NCBI GenBank assembly: GCA_036927565.1
Contig: JAYESD010000008.1
Span: 112,018,279 to 112,082,278, forward strand
From: Tuctoria greenei
Taxonomy: Eukaryota; Streptophyta; Magnoliopsida; Poales; Poaceae
DNA: 64,000 nucleotides
Direction of reading: 5' to 3'
Part shown: positions 56,134 to 64,000 of the stretch, one piece after another
Numbering within the stretch: the first letter of the stretch is position 1
Layout of the letters: every line of letters begins with the position of its first letter
The notes under the pieces: generated by a model
What the model was told of the DNA's origin: nothing
What the model saw: only the letters and a program-made list of their open reading frames with translations
The model's database searches: none
Translations under genes and position numbers: made by a program

Positions 56134-56605
56134 TCCTCCTCCTCCTCCCCCCAATCCTCCTCCTCCTCCTCCTCCCCCCCCCCTCCTCCTCCTCCTCCTC
56201 CTCCTCCTCCGGCGACTCCGGCGCCGGTGCAATAGGAGTCTGGGCCGACTGCTCCGGCTGTGCTGGCTGCACCGGCAGTGCAACCCTATGAACGAGGTTG
56301 CTCTCCGTCGCCTCCACCAGGTTTCTGCGACCCTCAGGGCCAAGCACCTGGGCCATTGTCTCGAATAGAATGTCGAGATGATCGGCCACTCCCGTGAGGG
56401 TGAAAAGGTAGCGGCCGACGGTACCCATTCCAGTAAACTGGGGAAGGGTACTCAGACCCAAGGAACTCATGGCGCGAGACATATTGTTGTACGCCTCTTG
56501 CGCCATAAGGAGGTGTTGCGCGCTATTGATCCTCTCGGGGGAGCTGCAACACAGTTTCTTGTAGGGTGGCTCTCTCGGCGGGCTTGGCGGCGGAAGGTCG
56601 GCCAT
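55994..56605 (-). CDS. Unknown protein of the CACTA element with a Glu/Arg-rich tail
   Basis: 203 residues from ATG 56605. I do not recognise the family. The first about 135 residues are of normal complexity (MADLPPPSPP, a helical stretch with INSAQHLLMAQEAYNNMSRA, then LFETMAQVLG). The rest is encoded by an interrupted GAG/GGA microsatellite (56025-56215) that yields Glu, then Arg/Gly runs, and may be a slippage product. A TATA-like TTATTTAAG (56712-56704) stands about 100 bp upstream. It could be a CACTA accessory (TNPA-like) protein or another captured piece; neither is supported by a motif. Confidence 0.45.
56023..56212. repeat. Interrupted (CTC)n microsatellite
   Basis: About 190 bp of ctc/cct triplets broken by runs of seven to ten C. 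It creates spurious long frames on both strands (poly-Gly, poly-Arg). Confidence 0.9.
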
Positions 56606-57218
56606 GGTGGTGGTGGGTCGTCGGGGCGGAGAAGACGACCGAAGAAAAGAAGAGGATTCAAAGTGAGCGACGCGCTTGTGGAGAACTCACTGGTGATGGC
56701 ACGTCTTAAATAAGGTCCGCGCGGAGTCGTCGAGGGAGCGGTTGGTTTCCTGCGCATTGATGAAACGATGGGTTGCATTGATACCGCCTCGGGGAAATGA
56801 AAGGTTGCGCACGGACGTCGCACGCATCTCTGCACCATGCCGCCGAAATTAAGTTCTCTGCATACCTCGTGCCGCACGTCTCTCTTTCGACTATGGAAGA
56901 TGCGCTTTAGATTAACGCGCGTCTCTCTTTGTTATAGCGCGTCTCACATTTATCTCCCTCGTCTCTTCGACAATGGAAGACGATCTTTAACTTAACGCGT
57001 ATCTCGCATTTATCTCTCTCGTCTCTTCTTTGCCTCTAGTGCTCCTTTATTACTAATCGACCAACAGTCCTTTACTAATCGACCAACTCTAGTGCGACCG
57101 CCTCCTCTGTTCGCCATCACCATTGTCGTCATCATCGCCGTCCTCATTGTCGTCATCATCGTTGTCCTTGTCGTTGCTGCCGTCACTGTCGCTTTCCTCC
57201 TCGTTGTCGTCACTATTC

Positions 57219-57999
57219 ATGGCTGGTATCGGCTTGGCGCATAGACGACTGAAGGAGGAGCGCTTGGCGTGGCGCAAGAATCATCCCCATGTATGTACAT
57301 ATGGCACACCGTTTGCATAGTTATATATATGTAGATCTACAATGGACTGATGAACTTAACTTTAGTTTTGTTTTTCTGTCTGTGTAGGGTTTCTCTACGA
57401 AGCCTGAATCGGGAGATTTATTAAAGTGGCAGTGCATTGTCCCCGATAAAGAAGGGGTAAGTCATGAAGAACAAGCAAAATATGAGTTTGACCATCGTCC
57501 TCCTATTAATGAATGTTATTTTTAGATTGACTGGGAAGGTGGTTACTACCCCCTGACAATCTCCTTCTCAGAGGACTATACATTGTTGCCTCCAAGATGC
57601 GCCTTTCCAAGTGGTTTCTCCCACCCAAATGTACATCGCTCAGGAGCACTCTGCATTGGGATTCTCGATCAAGAGACTGTAATATAGACCTATTTTGCCC
57701 ATGTAATTAGTAATTGTTGCCAAACTTATTTGATATTTCATAGGGGTGGTGCACTACTTTTACAATCAAAACTATACTACTTGAAGATCAGCGTTTGCTG
57801 CATCAGCCAAATGCGCCCGATGTTGAAAATGATTGCTATAATCTACTTATCAAGATTAGACACTTTGTGTTAGTGACCAACGTTGGTTATTCATTCCTCC
57901 TTTGACATTTGTCAATTTAAAGAATGTCAATATTTTCAGTATCCAGGGAAATATAAGAGACGTGTTCGGGAGCAAGCTGGACGGTACAGTTTAGATTGA
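57219..57999 (+). CDS. SUMO-conjugating enzyme E2 (UBC9/SCE1-like), five exons, captured by CACTA
   Basis: E2 enzymes of this type take activated SUMO from the E1 on a cysteine and pass it to lysines of nuclear proteins. Exons: 57219-57290, 57388-57456, 57526-57678, 57744-57866 and 57940-57999. All junctions are phase 0, with GT donors and AG acceptors. The product is about 158 residues (plant SCE1 about 160). Visible: RRLKEERLAWRKNHPHGF at the start, DWEGGYYPLTISFSEDY, HPNV (the HPN motif, about residues 80-83), SGALCIGIL with the catalytic Cys at about residue 90, GWCTTFTIK and YKRRVREQA near the end. The loop before KWQC is shorter than in typical SCE1. The family's exon 4/5 border falls at ATCAAG, where the donor here reads AT instead of GT. 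The next GT (57867) adds four residues in frame. No premature stop is seen. Retained introns show DNA-level capture. Activity is unknown. Confidence 0.85.
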
Positions 58000-58135
58000 T
58001 AGATGAGAGCTTTAGGAATATGTTTATATTCGAAATTAGTTTAGAGGGCACGCAATGTGTATGAACTATGAAATTTATTGAGTTGCAAATTATCTCTAAA
58101 TTGCAATGTCATTGCTCGTCTCTGATTTGTTCCGA

Positions 58136-58860
58136 AGATCTTTTGTCCTACCTCGTCAAGCTGAGCACGTTGCAATGATTGTATAAGGCATTGCGCACAG
58201 TTACCAGTTGGAAACATTGGAATGTCATGGATGTTGTTCTAGCTTCAGCACATTGTGGCGCATCTAGGGCACTCCAGCGTTTTCGAGGCCACAAGTTAAT
58301 GCGAGGCGCACCTTTTAGTGGCTCGTCTCCGATTTACTCTGAAGATCTTTTGTCCCACCTCAGAAAGCTGAGCGCAATGTAATGATCATATAAGGCATTG
58401 CGCACAGTTGCCAGTTGGTCACGTCACAATGTCCTGGATGTTGTTCCTGGCTGTCTTCAGCACGCCGTGGTGCATCTAGGACACTGGGGCATGTCCGGGG
58501 CCACAAAATAATGAGAGACGCGCCTTACACTGGCACGTCTCCGATTTTCACCGGACATATGGCCAAAAGAAAATCCGAGACGCGCCTTATGTTGGGCCCG
58601 TCTCCGATTCATGGCCAAGATTTTTGTCCCAACTCGGAAAGTTGAGCGCAATGCAACGATCATATAAGGCATTGCGCACAGTTGCCAGTTGGACACGTCG
58701 GAATGTTCTGGATGTTGTTCCTAGCTTCAGCAAGCCGTGGCGCATTTAGGACACTCTGGGGTGTCCAGGGCATCAAAATAATGAGAGACGCGCCTTACAT
58801 TTGCGCGTCTCCCATTTACGCCGAATTGTTTTGTCCATCACACGCTCTCTCCCAACATTT
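58136..58860 (+). repeat. Three tandem copies of a 200-275 bp unit in the CACTA element
   Basis: Copies start with 'gaagatcttttgtcc' near 58136, 58341 and (caagatttttgtcc) 58616. Each contains 'ataaggcattgcgcacagtt', 'atgttgttcctagcttcagc' and ends with a gagacgcgcc...gcgtctcc inverted pair. Non-coding. Confidence 0.8.
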
Positions 58861-58939
58861 GGTGAAAAGTTTTAGCTGTCCCGCGCTTTCCCGACCTATA
58901 AACCGCAGATCCTGAGCACGCCGCCGCCGTCGACCCCGA

Positions 58940-59335
58940 CCTTCGCGTCATCAGAGAGTTGAGCACGCTGGAGCATGCTGCCTCGTCCCCTGTCCCCAAA
59001 TCACACTGCCGGCGTCGACCCCTACACCGCCGTCAATTCTGACCTTCAACATCAGAGAGTTGAGCACGCTGAAGCACGCCGCCTCGTCCCCTGTCCCCGG
59101 AGCATGCCGTCGCCTCGACCCCGACCTCGGTAATCGGTATGAGCACGCTGCCACCTTCACATAAGTGGAAATGTTCTCCCTATCCCCAGAGCACGCCGGC
59201 CTGCTGTCGTCAAAGAGTTGAGAAACCGCCACTCCGGCGCCTCCGCCATCTCATCCCGGAGCACACCACTGTGTCCCCTGTCCTCGGAGCATGCCGCCGC
59301 CTCGACCCTGTCCTCAGAGCATGCATTCCAGTGAT
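58940..59335. repeat. GC-rich repeats, about 100-bp unit
   Basis: 'atcagagagttgagcacgct' followed by 'gcctcgtcccctgtcccc' at 58949-58996 and again at 59050-59098, with weaker copies to 59330. No credible ORF; origin unknown. Confidence 0.65.
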
Positions 59336-59360
59336 TTTATTGAATTTGAGGATGTCCAAT

Positions 59361-59418
59361 GAAGGCTCATGTTAATGAAGTCATTGATCTAAAGGGAGAA
59401 TTTTCATTACGGTATACA
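59361..59418 (+). repeat. Direct repeat flanking the Argonaute exons, left copy
   Basis: gaaggctcat...gaagtcattgatct...tttcattacggtataca; the diverged second copy is 59893-59947. They bracket the Argonaute segment. Confidence 0.7.
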
Positions 59419-59514
59419 TTCATCTTCCTTGTTTATGTCCAATGTAGAAGTAATGTATTTGTTTGGACTATCAGTGTATAATAAATTTTGATTCGCAAAC
59501 CCTAGAAACTGCAG

Positions 59515-59773
59515 GAACTGTGGTTGACACTAGCATTTGCCATCCGACTGAGTTTGATTTGTACCTCCGCATCCATGCTGGAATCAATGTACCTATGCGA
59601 TAATTGGTGTTTCTCTCACGAGTTTTTGATATCAGGCTATAAAAGCATCAGTGGAATGTAAATTGTTTGTTTTTTTAGGGGACAAGCACACCAGCTCAGT
59701 ACCATGCCCTTTACCATGAGAACAATTTCTCTGCTGATGCCTTGCAGATGCTCACCAACTGCATGTGCTACAA
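59515..59773 (+). pseudogene. Argonaute PIWI-domain fragment, two exons with intron, captured by CACTA
   Basis: Argonautes bind small RNAs and silence matching RNA or DNA. Exon a (59515-59588, after AACTGCAG) encodes GTVVDTSICHPTEFDLYLRI then HAGIN. Intron 59589-59678 (GTACC...TTTTTTAG). Exon b (59679-59773, before GTAAGC) encodes GTSTPAQYHALYHENNFSAD then ALQMLTNCMCYK. These match the plant Argonaute stretch that normally reads HAGIQGTSRPxHYHVL...NNLCYTYARC, with the intron at the usual place. The segment lies between the second catalytic Asp and the catalytic His of PIWI, so none of the catalytic residues is included. No further Argonaute exon is seen, so it is a fragment and cannot be an active Argonaute. 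Confidence 0.82.
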
Positions 59774-59892
59774 GTAAGCTCTGTTCTCCATTCACTAACA
59801 ATTTCTGTGTTTATTATAATTGTATACCAATTTGTTCTTGTGTTTATTATAGTTGAATTTTAGGATGTCTCAGTCGGAGCATTAGAGGCTAT

Positions 59893-59947
59893 GAAGGCTC
59901 ATCGTCAATGAAATCATTGATCGGGAGAAGTTTCATTACGGTATACA
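59893..59947 (+). repeat. Direct repeat flanking the Argonaute exons, right copy
   Basis: gaaggctcat...gaaatcattgatcg...tttcattacggtataca, pair of 59361-59418. Confidence 0.7.
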
Positions 59948-60289
59948 GGATTATATGATGACGATTATGATGTGTGTAATTAGTTACATTGTAATCAAGA
60001 TGAACAATATGTGTTGTGTAATTAGTATACTTGATAACTACGATTGACACTTTGGTAATATTTGATGGGTCATTATAATTTAACTGTGATAATTTTGGCT
60101 ATACATATGTTCATGAATAGTATGTTGCTGACACTGGTAATACGGCTGCCAAATCCTGGCTAGCTCCTAATAGTAGTGTTTGTAAACAATCCGCAACAAG
60201 CTGTGGCAGAGAGCATCTCGTATAACCTACATAAAGGAGACAAGCTTCAATAAAGCCCATCTCACATAAGTTAATGAATCTGTGACACA

Positions 60290-60579
60290 CTACATAGTAG
60301 AGCGTCTCTGGAACGTGCTTCGTAAGGCATGTCACGCTTGTAAGATGGTGGGAGACGCGCGCCAACAGCGTCTCCAATGACACCGTAAAGGTCGTATGTT
60401 ATGACAAAAAAGGAGACGCACTTCTTTTGAACGTGTCTCACACCTAGTTCGATCGGCGACGCGCCTTGAAGCCCGTCTCTGATGCCACCATAATGCGAGA
60501 CGCGATGACGGAGACGCACAGTTTGTTCGTCTCCCTTCTTTGTTTGGGCCCATCTCATATGAGCCTTTCTTACGTAGTG
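60290..60579. repeat. Right subterminal repeat region and TIR of the CACTA element
   Basis: At least eight 'gagacgc' or 'gcgtctc' motifs in both directions within about 250 bp, ending in TTCTTACGTAGTG. In CACTA elements such motifs are binding sites for the element's own DNA-binding protein; here that is inference from position and density. Confidence 0.75.
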
Positions 60580-60582
60580 TTT

Positions 60583-63010
60583 GAGGTACCTACTGACTCC
60601 TAAAGTCATTCCTAGGATAGAAATCACTAAGTTATCTCAATAATCTAGTGTCACTAGACATAGGGTCGAGGTTACTAAAGTTGTTCTTAATGGTGCTTCA
60701 CTTAATCTTCTCTTCGATCATGTAGTGGTGATGGATATCTTCCTTCATGGCTCTTGTGGAGTTAAAACTACATTCCCTCCATGATGAGTTAACGTTATTA
60801 TGGGAGCTGGATTCTTTCGAGAATCTAATCCCACTCGATCGCCTTGTTTGTTGACACGTTACCCTGTAATAGACGATGAAGATTGAACACTTAAGTTACT
60901 TGAGCGCACTCCTCCCCCATTAAGTTATCGATCTAAGTGATCGAGAAACTTACTCCAAACAATCACCATGGGGAGGTGTTGTGCAACTCAGGGAAGTGAA
61001 ACAAAATTGAATGAACTGGAAATTTCAAAACTGGTACTGTTGAATTCCCACTGCTCAGATTGACCAGTTTGCACTTAACCGAGCTTTTGAGCTAGCTAAC
61101 AGTATAATCAGCACTGGAGGTGAACAAAAAAGTTGAAGTACACTTTAAAAATTTTCCAAAAGGTATTAGGTTGCCATCAGATAACTTGTGTTGAGGAGAT
61201 ATAGCTTTATAAAGTTGACAGTTTTTCTGGAGACTCTCGGCAACATACGATTTGGAGGTACGCCCACTAATCCATTTGTTTCTTGCATTTCTGATCCAAA
61301 TTCATCAAAACTCAAAACTAAAAAGTGGTAGTATAACTTCTAATCTTCTTAGAAATGTAACATATAAGACTTAGTGTTTTTTTAGTTTTAAAGTTATATG
61401 CATTTTGCAGAAGCATACAGAAACAATGTCCAGATTTGGTGCTTCCGGACAGTTTCCGTACTTTTTGAATTTCAAAAATTTATATGGGGATGATGTTGGG
61501 GTGAATAGAAAACTAGTATAGGTCTTCCAAAGCTTTCCAAAAAGTATTTATTTGCCTTCATAGCATTTCTGGTTGAGAATATATGGATTTTCAAAGTTGG
61601 ACAAAGTTTCTAGAATTTCAAAGAAATTTTGACAGCATCTCCTTTGTATGTGGCAGTTTTGAGCACAGTTTTGCAAACAGGAAATATCAAAAGTTCACAA
61701 AAATATAAATTACAAAGATTTAGTATACATCATGAGGATTACAGAACTGTATCATATGAAGTTGTTCGAGTTATCTACTAGGATATATAACAGAAATTAT
61801 GACAGGTACAGAAATGATTCCAATTTCTGTCCAGATTTGGCAGAGTTTGGAAATTTTAAATGTTCAATAGGTTACAGGAAGATTCTGCTCTGGGGATGAA
61901 CAGAAGAGTTTTATAAGACTCTCTGTTCTTTCTAACCATGTATGGCACATCATCATTGGATTATCATACTAGGAGTTATGGCTTTTCAAAATTAGGTCAA
62001 ATGCTGGCAGAAAACAGGGCACTCTTGTTTTTGAAACATAAGAGTTTAAAACCTACTTCAACTTTGAAACTTAGTCAAAATCAGAGCTCGATAGCTAATA
62101 CTGGTATCTTTACATTGTCTCGAGTCCATTTTACAACAATCTTCATTAATGCATCGATGGAATTCATGTCGGTACCATGTGCCCCACAAAAGTAAAAAAT
62201 CCTAACCGGATTATAAATGTATAAATGGGTAGCGCTATAAACGGTTACTCGCAAATGTTTTCTAAACATAATACGATAAACATGGTTATGTACCTACATA
62301 AGACACTCAATTTACAAAACACTCGTTATGGTGCCGTACGGCATGACCCTCAGGGGTGATCATTTCAGACAATCACAATATATTATCAATGTCCAAGTCT
62401 AACACCCTGTATCATTCATAACAGGCCGTCCTCCAGGAACACACGTCTAAAGAAATGTGGTGGCATTTCAACACCACACGACAGGGGACCCGATTAGAGC
62501 GCGAACGGGTCGTCATAGTTGGGAATTTTATCTACCCAACAGATACCACCTACAGACCATAAAATCTGAGGCATGCCGATGGCGAGCACTGCGTATGGCT
62601 CTTTTAACATAGAATGTTCAAGAGTTGCATACTATCGCGTTTTTAACCACACGATGGGTATAATCTCTTTTGCCTGAAGCACGTCGAGGAGCAGCGTTTC
62701 ATATGTTCCCCGAACCATGAGAAGATTCAGAGATTCATATTAACTTCCGTGTCAAGCCACCGGGGGCAATCATCGTACTACCTCTCATACGGGGGAGCTT
62801 ACCGCAATTGATCCACTTGCGATGGTGTACCTTACCTCTTAACTGACGTTGGAGCGTTGTTAAAGAATATAATAACACATATGTTAGTTTTTCCACCTTA
62901 AGTAACTATGCTATTATAGACCTTATGTGGGTATAGTGACTAATCCTCACTTGACAACTACTTCTAAGTTTTAAAAATAGGCTCTTTTCGGGCGTGCTAT
63001 TCCCAACGCG
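60583..63010. other. Interior of element X, right fragment
   Basis: About 2.4 kb, AT-rich, no ORF with family resemblance on either strand. It adjoins the primer site of X. Confidence 0.55.
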
Positions 63011-63022
63011 GCTCTGATATCA
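63011..63022 (-). other. Primer-binding site of element X (tRNA-Met type)
   Basis: Minus strand TGATATCAGAGC, one G-to-A change from TGGTATCAGAGC, the common initiator tRNA-Met primer site. A five-base spacer (63023-63027) separates it from the LTR. Confidence 0.78.
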
Positions 63023-63027
63023 GACTA

Positions 63028-64000
63028 TGAGAATCGGGGTCCCGATATTCTAGGAACCACATAAGGTGGTGTCGTGTGATGCGACACCCAACAGCACACA
63101 TCAAAAGAAATCATAAAGATACAAAGTTGTCATTTCAGAATGAGATGTTTACAATATAGTGTAAAACAGCGGTACACACGCAGCGAAAATTACATACTCA
63201 CACTCTCAACCTATCTATGCATCCGAGAAGTCGTCCATGCCCGCAGATGCTTCTCACTAGCAACACAAAGAACAAACAGCAACAATGTGGTTTCACGTGA
63301 AAGATACATCTCAATAGCTCGAGGTCTCACAGTCAACCCTTCACAGCAACAACACAAGAATACCTGCAAAACCACATATATAGCAACCGTGAGCATGAAG
63401 GCTCATCAAGACTTAATCGTTGCCACTAAATATGAAACTCTACATGCTTGAGACTTATAATATAGGAAAGCTAAATTTGCATAAAGGACCCGCCTAATAG
63501 TAAATCATTATTTAAGTTCTAGAGTAGCAAATGACATTCTCTAAGCATGGCACATCAAAAACTCTACAACAAACAAGAAACGCTTCATTCTCGATGTTAC
63601 ATGTTCAAGGCTGCATAAAATTCATTCAAGTTATGTGTTTGACAAATGTAAACCTAACTGTGCTATTTCTAATCCAGACAAGTTGCAGTACGATAATAAT
63701 CATTGCACCAGATTCATAATATTCCAACTACTCTTTATTACTATGACACGACTTAGTGAACAAGTATGCTCAATTCATAACCGCGAGCGACGGTGATTCA
63801 AATCATAAACACCTGGATAGCACAACACATAGACCCATACTCAGAGCTGCGAAGGCACACTCCACTAATGTTGTATGCAGCAACCTTTCACTCGAGACCT
63901 ACACGCCAAACTGGTCCCACCGCCACGAGTAGGAGGCCCCCCCACAGAGCGTAAAATGACCGCTAGCAGGTTTACACCTTGCTGCCCTCAACCCACACCT
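63028..64000 (-). repeat. 5' LTR of element X, cut by the window edge
   Basis: Matches 34958-35149 plus 36601-37382 with frequent substitutions and small indels. It lacks the CACTA insertion and so shows its empty site (about 63206). About 3.6 kb of LTR should lie beyond the window. Confidence 0.75.

Larger units (their letters stand above)
55465..60579. mobile_element. CACTA transposon carrying captured gene pieces (Pack-CACTA)
   Basis: 5,115 bp. Left end CACTGCGTAAGAAACCC, right end (reverse complement) CACTACGTAAGAAAGGC, flanked by TTT at 55462-55464 and 60580-60582. Subterminal repeats are many copies of 'gagacgcgc' / 'gcgcgtctc', clustered at 55500-55750, 56880-57010, 58290-58830 and 60290-60545. 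No TNPD-type transposase is visible, so movement would need a partner in trans. Cargo: an unknown ORF (56605-55994, minus), a SUMO E2 gene (57219-57999), tandem repeats and two Argonaute exons (59515-59773). It is inserted in element X. Confidence 0.9.
34958..64000 (-). mobile_element. Element X: LARD-like large non-autonomous LTR retrotransposon
   Basis: Two homologous blocks begin with TG at 34958 and 63028 and match for at least 973 bp (until the window ends). A minus-strand primer site TGATATCAGAGC (63011-63022) lies left of the right block, so the element reads right to left and 63028 onward is its 5' LTR. Its 3' LTR runs 34958 to about 41034 (about 4.6 kb without the CACTA insertion). 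The interior (41035-41533, 54576-55464, 60583-63010) totals about 3.8 kb and shows no gag or pol. LTRs near 4.5 kb, a tRNA-Met type primer site and a non-coding interior near 3.5 kb match the LARD description from Triticeae. El2 and a 5.1-kb CACTA element are nested inside. Confidence 0.68.

Noticed and set aside
56017..56343. Frame with long poly-Gly and poly-Arg runs on the minus strand
   Set aside because: Product of the CTC microsatellite read out of frame; overlaps the ATG-started ORF at 55994-56605.
63011..63022. tRNA-Met-like sequence as a tRNA gene
   Set aside because: Only the 12 bases complementary to the tRNA 3' end are present, next to an LTR; no cloverleaf.

Overview
The window is intergenic plant DNA, almost certainly from a large-genome grass. 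It is a dense nest of LTR retrotransposons and CACTA transposons with no intact ordinary host gene. The grass call rests on the repeat families: Tat-type Gypsy elements with an antisense extra ORF, an Athila-type Gypsy element, Copia-type LTRs starting TGAAAGTGCAT, an element laid out like the grass LARDs, and CACTA elements with CACTA-AAGAAA ends. The species cannot be named from this sequence.

Left third (1-20660). A Copia-like element with a gag-like reading frame and a 3' LTR (19225-20660) is interrupted at 16984 by a Tat-type Gypsy element (el3). Only the 3' end of el3 is in the window (LTR 16149-16983). El3 is itself interrupted by a complete Tat element in the opposite direction (el1, 215-13203, TSD CGAGC) and by a solo LTR (14074-15876, TSD GCACA). 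El1 carries gag-protease-RT-RNaseH-integrase on the minus strand and a long antisense ORF on the plus strand.

Middle (20661-41534). A badly decayed minus-strand Tat pol (22293-25677) is cut by an Athila-like Gypsy element (25678-34954). That element's 5' LTR holds a solo Copia-type LTR (26043-27591, TSD GTCAG). Exactly at the right junction begins a minus-strand element X (34958 to beyond 64000) with about 4.6 kb LTRs, a tRNA-Met type primer site and a non-coding interior, the layout of a LARD. Its left LTR contains a 1.45 kb CACTA element (35150-36597, TSD TAT).

Right (41534-64000). Inside X lies a second complete but decayed Tat element of the el1 type (el2, 41534-54570, TSD GTTTT). Next is a 5.1 kb CACTA element (55465-60579, TSD TTT), the most notable item. 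It carries a five-exon SUMO-conjugating-enzyme (UBC9/SCE1-like) gene whose reading frame is still open, and two exons of an Argonaute PIWI domain, both with introns retained. X resumes to its primer site (63011-63022) and its 5' LTR, which runs off the window.

The retrotransposon proteins work as usual for Gypsy elements: Gag forms the particle, protease cuts the polyprotein, RT/RNase H makes cDNA and integrase inserts it. In both Tat copies these genes are broken by stops and frameshifts, many of them apparent C-to-T changes, as expected of methylated, silenced DNA.
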